In this document: piece by piece, positions 53,111 to 62,688 of the stretch
Position numbering within the stretch: position 1 is the first letter of the stretch
Layout of the letters: every line of letters begins with the position of its first letter
From: Dyadobacter sp. Leaf189
Lineage (GTDB): Bacteria > Bacteroidota > Bacteroidia > Cytophagales > Spirosomataceae
Direction: 5' to 3'
NCBI RefSeq assembly: GCF_001424405.1
Contig: NZ_LMPS01000004.1
Span: 368,537 to 432,536, forward strand
DNA length: 64,000 nt
Program-made: the position numbers and the translations under genes
Notes under the pieces: model-generated
Told to the model about the DNA's origin: nothing
What the model saw: only the letters and a program-made list of their open reading frames with translations
Database searches by the model: none

Positions 53111-53995
53111 CTAGTTATTCAACGCTGCGATCCGCTTCCTGAAATCTTGCGGGGACAAGCCTGTCTGCTTTCCGAAAAACCGTGAAAAGTAGGCGGGCTC
53201 TGAAAAGCCCAGCTCGTAGCTGATCTCTTTAATGGGCTTTCTGATGTCGCCGATCTCGCGTTTGGCTTCCAGGATCAGCCGCTCGCTGACCATCTGGTTG
53301 ATCGTTTTGCCAAAAGACTCCCGGGTAAGTTCATTCAGGCGCTTGGCGCTGATAGACAGCTGTTTTGCGTAAAAATCTGCATGGCGCTGTTTGCGGTAGT
53401 TCGCTTCGATAAACCCGATCAATGCATGCAGCCGCGGGTCACTGTGCGATACCGCATTGATCTGCTTTTGCAGCTCAATGCAATGCAGCAGCCAGCTCCG
53501 TAGATAGGATTCAAGTATGGCAGGCCGGCACTCGCCTTCATATTCATTTTTGATCAGGTCTGTGAGCGTGCTCAGTACCTGCACCATTTCATCAGGAATG
53601 ACCACATTGAAATTGGTGGAATAGCTGAAAGCCTGCATCATATCGCGACCAAGCTGTCGCTCAAAGAAATCCCGGGAAACTGCTATCAGAAATCCGGACT
53701 TGCCGCGCTGATCAATGCTGTGCACCTGACCGGGTAATAACAGAAACACCTGGTTGTCGGCGATCGGGCAGCGGATGAAATCAATGCAGTGGGACTGACC
53801 GGCTCCTACGTTCCTGAACCAAAGCAGTTCATAGAAATCGTGGCGGTGCGCTCCTTGGAAAAAATATTCATCCGCTTCCTCAATCGTTGTCATTTCAAAA
53901 AATGCATTGCCCAATTCATGAAGGGGAACTTCCTCGGATAGGACCTCTCCTTCCTGTTCAAATGTCTGCCTGTTTTCGAAATCCCTGTATGCCAT
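53111..53995 (-). CDS. AraC family regulator of the iron locus
   Basis: 294 aa. A cupin N-terminal half with GAHRHDFYELLWFRNVGAGQSHC and VFLLLPGQVHSID is followed by two HTH units: QLSISAKRLNELTRESFGKTI and ISYELGFSEPAYFSRFFGKQTGLSPQDFRK. Such regulators in siderophore loci often respond to the siderophore complex. It lies between the DUF4374 lipoprotein (32-base gap) and the small membrane genes and is on the same strand, so it may be co-transcribed with and control the whole set. Confidence 0.9.
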   Translation of the reverse strand: MAYRDFENRQTFEQEGEVLSEEVPLHELGNAFFEMTTIEEADEYFFQGAHRHDFYELLWFRNVGAGQSHCIDFIRCPIADNQVFLLLPGQVHSIDQRGKSGFLIAVSRDFFERQLGRDMMQAFSYSTNFNVVIPDEMVQVLSTLTDLIKNEYEGECRPAILESYLRSWLLHCIELQKQINAVSHSDPRLHALIGFIEANYRKQRHADFYAKQLSISAKRLNELTRESFGKTINQMVSERLILEAKREIGDIRKPIKEISYELGFSEPAYFSRFFGKQTGLSPQDFRKRIAALNN

Positions 53996-54027
53996 AGGTG
54001 CTTGCCAGCCTGCTTTTCTCTCCGGTT

Positions 54028-55263
54028 TTACTTGACTTTCACAATTGCGGTAATCGCGCCGCCTTCTACTTTCAGGCCCTGTTTGGCCGTGGCAGTTGCG
54101 ATGTCGATGGTGTAAACCCAGCTGCCTGCTTCGGTGTTAATGCCGACGAACACGCTCTTTTTGTCGTCACTCACCGTGTTGTTGTTGTAAGATGCCGATG
54201 ACGATGCGAACAGGTCGGGCGCGCCGGTTACCCAGGTAAATGTTTGAGTGTAGAGGTCAGCGATCGCCAGTTTTTTGTTACCGGTGGCTGTATTTACATT
54301 TCCATACATATACAGCAGTATCTTGCCGCCGCCGAGGTAAGTCTGGTTCGCGATCTTGTAACCACCCGATTTCTCCTGTACATTAAAGAAATAACTCTGG
54401 TCAAATTCGCTCGCACCTTTCTTGATACGGATAAATGCAGACGGCTTTTTTGATGTAGCCACTCCCGCATTGCTGGCAGAAGCTGACGAGAATCCGTATA
54501 CATCTCCATTTTCGTCCACAGCGAGGCCATTGTTGAAGTAAGTGCCAATGAAGCTTGTACGGTTGTCCCTGATCGTTTTTTCGTAAACCATTCCCGGATA
54601 AGAAAACACCGCGACCCAGCTGCTGTCGGGGTAAGCAGTGCCGAACACGTCCGGCGCGGCTCCTTTGATACTCATATAAGGTGCATAGATTTTGTCGCCC
54701 ACCTGCGTGGCCCAGGTAAAGTGCGCGCGCTCTCCATTGCCAGCCAGCTTCACAATGTTCACCTGGCCTTCCGCTACGATTTTAGACTGATCGGCATTGA
54801 TACGGAACCAGGATGCACTTTCATTTCCACTCCGCGGCACTCTGATCGTCAGAATATCATCACCTGCCGGGGCGAATACATGCACGGTTTCGGCCTGGAA
54901 GTCAGAAGTTTTCTGCAATGCGCCTTTTTCATCCAATGCATAGGTAGTTACCGCGCCCGGGTTACCTTGTCCGTACAACAAACTGAAAAACTTTCCTTTG
55001 TGCGTCACATAGTAGCGGTACGATCCGTCCTGCTCAATGCCCTGCCCTACTGTACTGATCGTCCCCTGCGTAAGGTCGCTCGTAGTCAGCAGGTAATCGG
55101 CAACGCCCTGTGACCCAATGGGCGCCGAGGCTACTACATAGCGCGATACACCGCCAGGGTTTGGTTCGGGTCCTGGTTCCGGCGTAGAACTTCCATTATC
55201 ACAAGCATTCAGGAGCAAACCTGCACCCGCGACGAAAAACCATTTCAAATATGACTTTTTCAT
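54028..55263 (-). CDS. DUF4374 lipoprotein (XusB-like siderophore-binding propeller)
   Basis: 411 aa. The lipobox LLLNAC places Cys21 for lipidation, followed by a Pro/Glu-rich linker (GSSTPEPGPEPNPGG). The mature part is a beta-propeller: YVVASAPIGSQGVADYLLT, ISTVGQGIEQDGSYRYYV, GDDILTIRVPRSG, NGLAVDENGDVYGFSS, SVFVGINTEAGSWVYTI. This is the DUF4374 pattern of XusB, a surface lipoprotein that captures xenosiderophores for a TonB receptor. It follows the receptor gene after 35 bases. The ligand here is inferred, not shown. Confidence 0.85.
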   Translation of the reverse strand: MKKSYLKWFFVAGAGLLLNACDNGSSTPEPGPEPNPGGVSRYVVASAPIGSQGVADYLLTTSDLTQGTISTVGQGIEQDGSYRYYVTHKGKFFSLLYGQGNPGAVTTYALDEKGALQKTSDFQAETVHVFAPAGDDILTIRVPRSGNESASWFRINADQSKIVAEGQVNIVKLAGNGERAHFTWATQVGDKIYAPYMSIKGAAPDVFGTAYPDSSWVAVFSYPGMVYEKTIRDNRTSFIGTYFNNGLAVDENGDVYGFSSASASNAGVATSKKPSAFIRIKKGASEFDQSYFFNVQEKSGGYKIANQTYLGGGKILLYMYGNVNTATGNKKLAIADLYTQTFTWVTGAPDLFASSSASYNNNTVSDDKKSVFVGINTEAGSWVYTIDIATATAKQGLKVEGGAITAIVKVK

Positions 55264-55298
55264 TTTTTTGATTAGAGTTGATTATGAGTTGAGAGAAA

Positions 55299-57674
55299 TT
55301 ATTTACTGATGAAGTAGCGTAATTTGACATAGAAACCGCGACTTGGCTTTTGCAGACTGAAATTGTCATACAGTTTGGCGTCGAGCAGATTTTTGCATTC
55401 CAGCGCGATGTTGTACTTCCCGCCGGCCATCGCATATACCACATTTACATCGTGGCTCAGCTGCTGCGGAATGTCGAGCTTGTCGCTGCCCAGACTGGGC
55501 CAGTAGAGATAGTAGGCATGTACAAACAGTAGGTTGTATCCGAATGTAAGTGTGTTCCCCTTCCGCCCCAGATCTTTCAGGAACAATGCGGCATCTGCAT
55601 TCCCGAACATAAACGGCATGTTTGGAATGCGGTCGCGGTAAAGCGGACTTTGTGTAGTGTAGCCTTCCTCAAAGCGGGTGTTGTTGCGCAGTGACTGGTA
55701 GGTCAGGTTTACGCCGGCGGTGAGCAGCTGCTTGTACGAATAACGGACTTCGCCATCGATCCCGAAGTTGGTCACACTGGCCAGGTTATCCATTACCTGC
55801 TTGGTCTGGTTTGCATTCAGGCGCGGGCGGATAAAGCCCCGTGCGTCGCGGTAGAGCACATTTGCATCCAGGCTGAACCTGTGAATACGATTTATGGCTG
55901 CATTGTAGCTGAACCCGAGATTGTAATTGTGGCTGGTCTCCGGATCGAGCTCAATGTTACCTTCCAGGTTGATCAGGTCACCGAACAGCTCGTCTGTTTC
56001 AGGCAGGCGGTAGCTTTTTTCAAATGAACCTTTCAGCTGGAAATTTTTGAAGAGGAAATACGTAGATGCAATTCCATAACCAAGCTTGCTGAAACTGTTT
56101 TTCTGTTCAAGAAATGCATTGTCTCCCCAGTTGCCGCTCGGATTGTACGATACCGAATATTTGTTGTTTTGGGTAAACCGTTTTACAAAAACCGACGTGT
56201 TCCAGCGCTCGTTGTAATCGAACTTATAACCCAGTCCAAGCACATTTTTCCTGTTGATCCGCGGTTGCTCAAACTTCTCTGCATCCGGAAAAAGCTCGTC
56301 TTCGCCTGTTCGGTTGAAGGTATTATATACATTATTGATGGTCAATGAATGCCGCTCATTGATCTGGTAGGTCAGGTTAGCAGTGGCAAGTCCATTGTTG
56401 TTACGGAACCGGTAGAGCGACCTTTCGCGCTCGCTACCCAAACCTTCATATTGTTTGAACTGCTGGAACCAGTTGTAGCGGCGGTATACCGTATCCACAT
56501 TCTGCTCCTGGCCGAGATTGTAATTGGCTGAGATGCTCAGGTTTAATCCTTTTACAAAAAGGTCCTTCTTCTGGTATTTCAAACTTGGCATCACGATGTT
56601 CCCCTTGCGGTGCCACGCGCCAAAAACGCTTACCATCCTGGCGCCAGTCTGGATCTCGGCCTTGTTTTGTCCAAGTGTAATGCCCACCAGCAGCCGGTCT
56701 GCAAACTTTTTGTTGACCACACCTACATTCGCGATCACCGTTTCATTGTGATAGGTATCGTGAAAGCGCCTGAGTCGCTGGTTCCGGAAGTACTCGCCCG
56801 TATTCACATCGGCTACATCCACATTGATCCAGTAGTTGTTGTCCGAGTAGTTTTGAAATGCATTCAACTGCGCTGTGAAGCCATTTTTGCTGGTATAACC
56901 TGCATTGATCGTCGTGCGGTGCGTGTTAAACGATCCGTAGGAATAGGATGCATCCAGGTAGCTGTTCTGGCGGGTATTGGTCACGATATTGACGGCCCCG
57001 CCCAGTGCGTCGGAGCCCAGCCAGATAGGGACGACGCCTTTATATACCTCCACGCGCTCAGCCAGGTTGATGGGAATGTTGTTGAGCTGGAAAGAGGAGC
57101 CGAAATTATCCATCGGTACACCATCGAGGAAGAACTTCACCTGGCGACCTGTGAATCCATTCAGTGAAAAATTCATGTTGGACCCTACCCCGCCGCTCTC
57201 CCGAACGCGCACACCGGAAACACGGTCGAGTGCATGAGAAAGGTCCAGCGTAGCATTTTGCAGCTTTCGCGCATCAATCGCCGTTACGTTGTATGCCTGG
57301 CGATTGACCTCCTTTGCCTCGGAGCGGCCGATTACTGAAAGCGATTCCAGGTCGCGGCTTTGGGAAACCAGCCGGAAACTGTGTTTGGCATGCTCACCCG
57401 GTTTCAATGTAATGTCTTTCGAGAGTGTCTGATAACCGAGGTAAGTGACGATCAGCTGGTAGTCGCCCGGACGTACATTGTCGAGCGTGTACCTGCCTGC
57501 TGCATCAGCGACGGTACCATAAGAAGTACCTTTGAGACTTACAGATGCGCCGGGAAGCGCGTCGCCATCCTCTGTGCGGACCTGCCCGGAAAGCAGAATG
57601 CCCGACTGCTGGGCAAAGGCGATGGTAGACAGGGCACAAAACAGCCCTGTAAGCAGAATTTTGCTAATTTGCAT
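55299..57674 (-). CDS. TonB-dependent siderophore receptor (XusA-like)
   Basis: 791 aa. Signal to FAQQ, a carboxypeptidase-D-like domain (SGQVRTEDGDALPGASVSL), a plug (LDLSHALDRVSGVRVRESGG, RQVKFFLDGVPMDNFGS, AERVEVYKGVVPIWLGSDALGGAVNIVTN) and a 22-strand barrel ending GFYVKLRYFISK. Size and absence of SusC-type features mark a ferric-siderophore or heme-class receptor. It opens the minus-strand iron operon that continues with the DUF4374 lipoprotein, AraC regulator and membrane proteins. Energy comes from TonB-ExbBD encoded elsewhere. Confidence 0.94.
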   Translation of the reverse strand: MQISKILLTGLFCALSTIAFAQQSGILLSGQVRTEDGDALPGASVSLKGTSYGTVADAAGRYTLDNVRPGDYQLIVTYLGYQTLSKDITLKPGEHAKHSFRLVSQSRDLESLSVIGRSEAKEVNRQAYNVTAIDARKLQNATLDLSHALDRVSGVRVRESGGVGSNMNFSLNGFTGRQVKFFLDGVPMDNFGSSFQLNNIPINLAERVEVYKGVVPIWLGSDALGGAVNIVTNTRQNSYLDASYSYGSFNTHRTTINAGYTSKNGFTAQLNAFQNYSDNNYWINVDVADVNTGEYFRNQRLRRFHDTYHNETVIANVGVVNKKFADRLLVGITLGQNKAEIQTGARMVSVFGAWHRKGNIVMPSLKYQKKDLFVKGLNLSISANYNLGQEQNVDTVYRRYNWFQQFKQYEGLGSERERSLYRFRNNNGLATANLTYQINERHSLTINNVYNTFNRTGEDELFPDAEKFEQPRINRKNVLGLGYKFDYNERWNTSVFVKRFTQNNKYSVSYNPSGNWGDNAFLEQKNSFSKLGYGIASTYFLFKNFQLKGSFEKSYRLPETDELFGDLINLEGNIELDPETSHNYNLGFSYNAAINRIHRFSLDANVLYRDARGFIRPRLNANQTKQVMDNLASVTNFGIDGEVRYSYKQLLTAGVNLTYQSLRNNTRFEEGYTTQSPLYRDRIPNMPFMFGNADAALFLKDLGRKGNTLTFGYNLLFVHAYYLYWPSLGSDKLDIPQQLSHDVNVVYAMAGGKYNIALECKNLLDAKLYDNFSLQKPSRGFYVKLRYFISK

Positions 57675-57934
57675 TGCTTAAAAATGTTCAGCGTTTGAAA
57701 GCACCGCGCCTTGGCGCGAAAGTCGGGTGGGTACCAGCCATCCGGCTTTTTTTGCTTTATAGTTAGATAAAGGAGCCTGGTAAAAGTTTTACGACCATAA
57801 ATGGATTATTTCAATAACGACTAAGCCTATTCCTATTAGTAAATAGACTTATTCTAAATAGAGCCACAAAAGTATGCGCTTTGTTTGACATTCACTTATA
57901 CAACTTGCCGATTCACATGGACAATTTGTACATA
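57675..57934. other. Leader of the iron locus, no gene seen
   Basis: This 260-base A/T-rich spacer upstream of the TonB receptor has a short hairpin, CGCGCC-TT-GGCGCG at 57705-57718, and a cluster of overlapping short repeats (CTATT, AATAG) between 57825 and 57865. These may be regulatory, but I could not identify a Fur box or a riboswitch with confidence. Confidence 0.4.
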
Positions 57935-58753
57935 CTAGCCCGCATTGTTCAATGCAGTGGGCGCTTTGCCAAACTTTTTCTTGAAGGAGCGTGAGAAATG
58001 GGACAGACTTTCAAAGCCCAGGTCGAGGTAAATTGCTGAGGGTTTTTCGTGTCTGGTTTCAATGAGGTGCTTGGCTTCGTTAAGCCGCTTTTCCTGCAAC
58101 CAGTGTCTCGGCGGGGAGCCGAATGTTTTTACGAAATCACGTTTGAAGGCCGCAAGGCTGCGACCGGTAAGCTGCGCGAATTTTTCAATGGGAACATTGA
58201 AGTGGTAATTGCTGAGCATGAACTTTTCCAGATCGATCTTATAAGGTTCTGAGAAGTCGAACAGAAAGTTGCGGAGTCCCGGCAGGGCAAGTAGGAGCAA
58301 CTTAACCCCTTCCTTCACTTTGAGAATGCCCATTTCGTCTGTCATCGCCGCTCCCGAACTGCGCGCGTAGGGAACGATGGATTGAAAATATCCCTGCAGG
58401 AATTCGTTTGTTGGAATCAGGATATTGGGCGGACCAATGTATTTCCGCTCTGCTTCCAGTTTTTCTTCCAGCGCGATCCTGCGCAGGAGATCTTCCTGCA
58501 GGGATATAACGATTGTTTCATAGTAACCGCCGGGCCCGGGTGTTTTGATGAGCGTACCCAGCTGGTTTCTGCCAATCAGCAGCATTTCTCCTCCGGTCAT
58601 GGAGATCGTTTGTGAAGATGTTTCCAGTGTAAAGTGCCCTGAAACCTGTAATACCAGTGTATGATGGTTCCAGAAAGCCACTTTCTCCTTCCGCTCAGCG
58701 GAGAGGTAGGAATAGAAGATCACGCCTGGGAGAATTTCTGCTGGACTGGTCAT
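57935..58753 (-). CDS. AraC family transcriptional regulator
   Basis: 272 aa. N-terminal cupin-like half (HTLVLQVSGHFTLETSSQ, MTGGEMLLIGRNQLGTLIKT) and C-terminal HTH pair (PIEKFAQLTGRSLAAFKRDF; PSAIYLDLGFESLSHFSRSFKKKFGKAP). It is paralogous to the regulator at 20866 over most of its length. Its start abuts the stop of the aldo/keto reductase gene with no gap, so the two are translated from one message and the regulator probably controls that reductase. Confidence 0.93.
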   Translation of the reverse strand: MTSPAEILPGVIFYSYLSAERKEKVAFWNHHTLVLQVSGHFTLETSSQTISMTGGEMLLIGRNQLGTLIKTPGPGGYYETIVISLQEDLLRRIALEEKLEAERKYIGPPNILIPTNEFLQGYFQSIVPYARSSGAAMTDEMGILKVKEGVKLLLLALPGLRNFLFDFSEPYKIDLEKFMLSNYHFNVPIEKFAQLTGRSLAAFKRDFVKTFGSPPRHWLQEKRLNEAKHLIETRHEKPSAIYLDLGFESLSHFSRSFKKKFGKAPTALNNAG

Positions 58754-59725
58754 TTAGCGTTGTAAGTAAGTGCCGCCTAGGATAGCACCTGGTGCAAAAG
58801 TAGTGTTTAAGGTGTTCATTTCTTCCGGCGTAAATACAATATCCATGGCTGCGATATTTTCCGGCAAACGCGACCTGCGGCTCATGCTCACCAGAGGCAT
58901 GATATGGTCACCCTGCGCATTCACCCAGGCAATGGCCAGCTGTGTGGGTGTGTAGCCTTTGCTGCCGGCGAGTTGCTTCAGTACCTCCACTTTTTCAAGG
59001 TTCTTCACCAGGTTTTCACCCTGGAACCGCGAGAAATGGTTGAGGTGGTCGGTTTCGGAAAGCGGGGCCTTCATGTTACCTGTCAACAGTCCCTCGGCGG
59101 TGTTGGCAAATGCAACCACGGCAATTCCCAATTCTTTTGCTGCGGGAAGTAGGTCGCTCTCTATCTGGCGGTCCGCCAATGAGTAGCCGATTTCCAGCGC
59201 GCTGATCGGATAAACGCTGTTGGCCTCGCGAAGCTGTTCGGCTGTAATTTCTGATACGCCGATGTAACGAACCTTGCCTTCTTTGATCAGGTCGGCTACT
59301 GTTCCGATGATATCTTCAACGGGCACGCTTCCATCCATTCGGCTGGGCTGGTAAAGGTCGATGGTTTCAACGCCCAAACGGGTCAGCGAGTAGTTGATGA
59401 AATTTTTGATCGCCACGGGACGAAGGTCCAATCCCAGCCATTGACCATTGTGAAAGATAGCGCCGAATTTGACACTGATAAATGCATCGTCGCGCCTGTC
59501 TTTAACAGCCTTTCCTATCAGCATTTCATTGTGGCCTGCGCCATAGAAATCCCCGGTGTTCAGAAAGTTGATGCCGCTATCCAGCGCCTGGTGGATCGTA
59601 GCTATACTTTCGGTCTCGTCAGCTGTGGGCCCACCCCAGACAGACGACATACGCATGCAGCCCAAACCAAGTTTGGACACGAACGGGCCGTTTTGGCCCA
59701 ACTGAATTTTTGTGATGTTTTTCAT
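58754..59725 (-). CDS. Aldo/keto reductase
   Basis: The start at 59725 (MKNITKIQLGQNGPFVS) gives 323 aa; the longer frame to 59797 adds unrelated sequence. AKR landmarks: VSKLGLGCMRMS, the active-site stretch NTGDFYGAGHNEMLIGKA with Asp-Tyr, FISVKFG with the catalytic Lys, SLTRLGVETIDLYQPSRMD and RYIGVSEITAEQL. It is an NADPH-dependent reductase of carbonyl compounds in the cytoplasm. Co-transcribed with the AraC gene at 57935. Substrate unknown. Confidence 0.93.
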   Translation of the reverse strand: MKNITKIQLGQNGPFVSKLGLGCMRMSSVWGGPTADETESIATIHQALDSGINFLNTGDFYGAGHNEMLIGKAVKDRRDDAFISVKFGAIFHNGQWLGLDLRPVAIKNFINYSLTRLGVETIDLYQPSRMDGSVPVEDIIGTVADLIKEGKVRYIGVSEITAEQLREANSVYPISALEIGYSLADRQIESDLLPAAKELGIAVVAFANTAEGLLTGNMKAPLSETDHLNHFSRFQGENLVKNLEKVEVLKQLAGSKGYTPTQLAIAWVNAQGDHIMPLVSMSRRSRLPENIAAMDIVFTPEEMNTLNTTFAPGAILGGTYLQR

Positions 59726-59937
59726 AACACAAAGGTCAGGTTTCCAGCCGCGTGCGAGTTGCTCCTGCGGCTCAAATGTTTTGTCTCTACGGCTCACACT
59801 CTTCCATTCTCAGAAATGGAAAGCTGCACAACTGATCTGTTAAATAATCTTAACCGGGCAGCAAATCAGTTTACAGGGAAGTACATTGCCTGTCGAAGTC
59901 CTGTTTATTCATTTGATAGCCTGACCCACATTCAGCC

Positions 59938-60717
59938 ATGACAAAAAGCATGTACGTATTACTGATATTTTGCGGTGTGATTTACGCGGCCAGTATAGCG
60001 CTCCAAGTCTCATTACAAGCTCTGCTTGATTCCAGGCTATTTCTCCTGCCCTCCTTTCTGCCGTGGCTTGTTGTTGCATTCGCTACTTCCATGCTGTGGC
60101 TGGCGGCTTTGTTATGGTATCACTTTACTGCCCGTCATCATGCGGCCAAAGTTGCCGTAGCAATACACCTGATCGCAACTATCTTACGATACTATATACT
60201 GTACCGCGTCTTCGTAGTTGGCGATTACATCAACCTGTACTTTCCGTCTTATTCCCTGGTGCTGGCTACCTGGGGCTTGTACGGGATTTGTCTCCTGTTT
60301 ACTGCTGAAACAAGGCCGGTCTGGCTGAAAACGGCGGGATTTTACATTGCTGGCAGCACGGCGGTTCTTGTCATTACACTGATCATGTACTTGTACGCTA
60401 CGGATGCTGCATATAAGGCTGCCGTTGAAAATTTTCACAACAAGCTATCCTGGTTTAACGCATTGGCGACTATCCCGCTGCTTCTACATTGGGCTGTTGG
60501 CTGGAAAGACGCGACAGAATCCGGAAGTCGCAGTGCACTGTCAGGTACAATCCGGGGATTGGTTTTCGTAACCGGCATTGCCTGCGCTGTCGCAGGATTG
60601 CTGGTATGGAACAGGTTACTACATGAAAAACCGGCTATAAGATCAGGAGAGCTCGCGGCTTCCGGCAAGGACATTCTCCATGCGGAACGTTTGAAGCCCG
60701 GACTTTTACCTACTTAA
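59938..60717 (+). CDS. Integral membrane protein, unknown
   Basis: 259 aa with about seven hydrophobic segments, starting MTKSMYVLLIFCGVIYAASIALQ and including FLPWLVVAFATSMLWLAALL, LVLATWGLYGICLLF and TAVLVITLIMYLY. A hydrophilic C-terminal tail (residues about 232-259) follows the last helix. No family is recognised. It is convergent with the gene at 60710, overlapping it by 8 bases. Confidence 0.6.
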   Translation: MTKSMYVLLIFCGVIYAASIALQVSLQALLDSRLFLLPSFLPWLVVAFATSMLWLAALLWYHFTARHHAAKVAVAIHLIATILRYYILYRVFVVGDYINLYFPSYSLVLATWGLYGICLLFTAETRPVWLKTAGFYIAGSTAVLVITLIMYLYATDAAYKAAVENFHNKLSWFNALATIPLLLHWAVGWKDATESGSRSALSGTIRGLVFVTGIACAVAGLLVWNRLLHEKPAIRSGELAASGKDILHAERLKPGLLPT

Positions 60718-61972
60718 TCCGGTAGCTGACCAGCAAATAGGTCCTGCTGATTTTTGACTTTAAATCCTGCAATGCCGACATCCCATTGGTGGACTCGTAG
60801 CGGAACTCGGCACCAAACTTCTTGTAAGTCGCTCCGAGTCCGGCAACAAATCCCAGCTCATGCTTGCGGGTAGCGCCTAATACTATGTTTTTCGAAACGA
60901 GCGGCTGCGGGCCGGAAAATTTACTTTCTATGATCTCCTCATTTGTTTCAGAAATGGCGGCTGCATTGGAAATACCGGCATTCAAAAACAGCTTCAACCC
61001 ACCCGCCGGAATGTAGTACCTCACCATATTGATAAGCTTGATATAGTTGTACCCCATTGTGCTGGTCCACCTGTTGTAGCTATCTCCGCTGTATCTGGTC
61101 TCATCGACGCTGCTGGTTTTGTAGGATACAAATGCAAGTTCGTTGTAGACCGAAATGCGTTGTTTGAGTCGGGGTACCAGGAGATTAAAGAAAAGTCCGC
61201 CCGTTGCATTGCGCGATACGGGAAAATTTCCATGCACGAGCCTGGGATCATAAACACCTTCAAAGCTCAACTTCGAACCCGTTAATCCTGCAATAATCCC
61301 GAACTGGGTTACAGAAGCCGGAGATTTGTAGGAGACGGCCGGTTTGGTGGAAGCACATTGCGCATAGTACCTGTCAAACACCTGGCCGATCATTTTGGAT
61401 GAATAAAAGACCTTTTTATTTCCCGCCATCACAGCTTCACAATCAGAAAAGAACTTCTTCAACTGCTCCCTGTACTGGTTAACAGTCACGACCTGCCGCG
61501 ATGCATTATTAGCGAGGTACCTGTGTTCCACGAGCAATTCGTAGGCGCCGGGCTTGTCGCTCACATATAGCTGGACCTTATCGTCCTTTCCTTTCAGATA
61601 ATAAAGGCCCTTTGGACCGCTGTTGAGTGTTAACAAAAAGGCAGTCGTCTTTTCAAGCTTTGGCAATGGGGAATATGATAGCTCATCAATGGACGACGGA
61701 CTGGTATTCACATCTACTTCTGCTTTGATATAACTCTCTCCGTGCACATAAAAACCTTCCAGATCACTCAATCCGTAGGTTTTTGCTGCGCCGTCGGCCG
61801 TATTCCGGAAGCTGATCGTTTCCGGATTTTTTGACCAGTTTTTGTAATCGATATACCCTTTCAGCGTGTCGCCGGCGGAAACAAGCAGGTAGCCGGGTTC
61901 AAATGATTTCTGGGCTTTTGAATAATGGAAGGATACGAATAAAAAGACAAACAGGGTAATCTTGTAAATCAT
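60710..61972 (-). CDS. Uncharacterised secreted protein with possible C-terminal beta-barrel
   Basis: 420 aa from 61972 (MIYKITLFVFLFVS), with a signal peptide to SKAQ. The first 200 residues contain a PGYLLVSAGDTLKGYIDYKNWSKNPETISF-type segment, quoted here by its SAGDTLKGYIDYKNW core, typical of uncharacterised Bacteroidota envelope proteins. The second half alternates strands (GIIAGLTGSKLSFEG, RISVYNELAFVSYK, ELGFVAGLGATYKKFGAEFRYEST) and ends YLLVSYRIK, in keeping with an outer-membrane barrel. No function can be assigned. Confidence 0.65.
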   Translation of the reverse strand: MIYKITLFVFLFVSFHYSKAQKSFEPGYLLVSAGDTLKGYIDYKNWSKNPETISFRNTADGAAKTYGLSDLEGFYVHGESYIKAEVDVNTSPSSIDELSYSPLPKLEKTTAFLLTLNSGPKGLYYLKGKDDKVQLYVSDKPGAYELLVEHRYLANNASRQVVTVNQYREQLKKFFSDCEAVMAGNKKVFYSSKMIGQVFDRYYAQCASTKPAVSYKSPASVTQFGIIAGLTGSKLSFEGVYDPRLVHGNFPVSRNATGGLFFNLLVPRLKQRISVYNELAFVSYKTSSVDETRYSGDSYNRWTSTMGYNYIKLINMVRYYIPAGGLKLFLNAGISNAAAISETNEEIIESKFSGPQPLVSKNIVLGATRKHELGFVAGLGATYKKFGAEFRYESTNGMSALQDLKSKISRTYLLVSYRIK

Positions 61973-62132
61973 ATAACAACAGTTGTGAGAGAGGAAGCCG
62001 ACACAAAGTAACAACTGTCAAGGGCATTTTACACTATGTATTACCCAACTAGTTTGACGCGGCTTTTTCTGTTTCCTGTCCCACCCTTTTTTCCTGGTAA
62101 TGTGCCGGGCTTTCCCTGAATGAAGCGTCTGT

Positions 62133-62516
62133 CTAGCTGAAACTCGGTCCGCCGGCTTTTCGCAATGCAACCGACAGGCGCTGTGCGAATTCCTTGGTGT
62201 CTTTTTGAACCGAATAACCATTGAAGTTAATGCTGTGTACGGGCTTAGTAAAATCATCCACTTCAATGTCGACCGTACCTACATTGGCCAGAATGGAAGC
62301 CTTGGTTTTCACCACTGTATTTGCCTTGATGCCCGTGACTTTGTGTACCGGATAGGTGTATCTGCCAATGGTGATGGTTTGTTCGGTAAAGTTTACCCGA
62401 ACCCCGTTCTGGTAAAATGAATTGTCGTCCAGTACAACCGTTTTTCTTCTCTTGGAGACGGTAAACATCCAGTAACCAATGCCGGCGATGACAGCTAAAA
62501 CAATGAAAGTGTCCAT
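62133..62516 (-). CDS. Small membrane-anchored protein, unknown
   Basis: 127 aa from 62516 (MDTFIVLAVIAGIGYWM); a longer frame from 62582 has an unlikely N-terminus. One N-terminal helix (residues 3-19) and a basic SKRRKT stop are followed by a mostly beta domain: VNFTEQTITIGRYTYPVHKVTGI, VKTKASILANVGTVDIEVDDF, quoted by the VGTVDIEVDD core. The shape suggests a PH-like or DUF6232-like domain of cytoplasmic orientation. No function known. Confidence 0.6.
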   Translation of the reverse strand: MDTFIVLAVIAGIGYWMFTVSKRRKTVVLDDNSFYQNGVRVNFTEQTITIGRYTYPVHKVTGIKANTVVKTKASILANVGTVDIEVDDFTKPVHSINFNGYSVQKDTKEFAQRLSVALRKAGGPSFS

Positions 62517-62622
62517 AGTATAAAGATTTTCTTTTTCAGCCTTTATACACTCAACCCCCCCGCAGGTAACATCAACAGGCACATTCTTTCGAAAAAGGTC
62601 TTTTATTTAGACTGATTATCGT

Positions 62623-62630
62623 TAGCTTTG
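62623..62630 (+). promoter_or_regulatory. Bacteroidota -7 motif TAGCTTTG
   Basis: An exact TAnnTTTG match 58 bases upstream of the ankyrin gene start at 62689. A T-rich stretch lies at the -33 distance, but no clear TTG is present. Confidence 0.45.
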
Positions 62631-62688
62631 TAGCGTGCCTGTATCGAAGTATTACGCAGGCTGCGAGCGTCCCATTAACATTGTTTTT

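Noticed and set aside
57675-57934. Cobalamin or other riboswitch in front of the TonB receptor
   Set aside because: No recognisable B12-box or other conserved aptamer core could be found by eye; only a short GC hairpin is present.
62018-62266. 82-codon minus-strand frame downstream of the gene at 62133
   Set aside because: Overlaps the membrane-anchored gene in another frame and is rich in Lys/Arg without a structural pattern.
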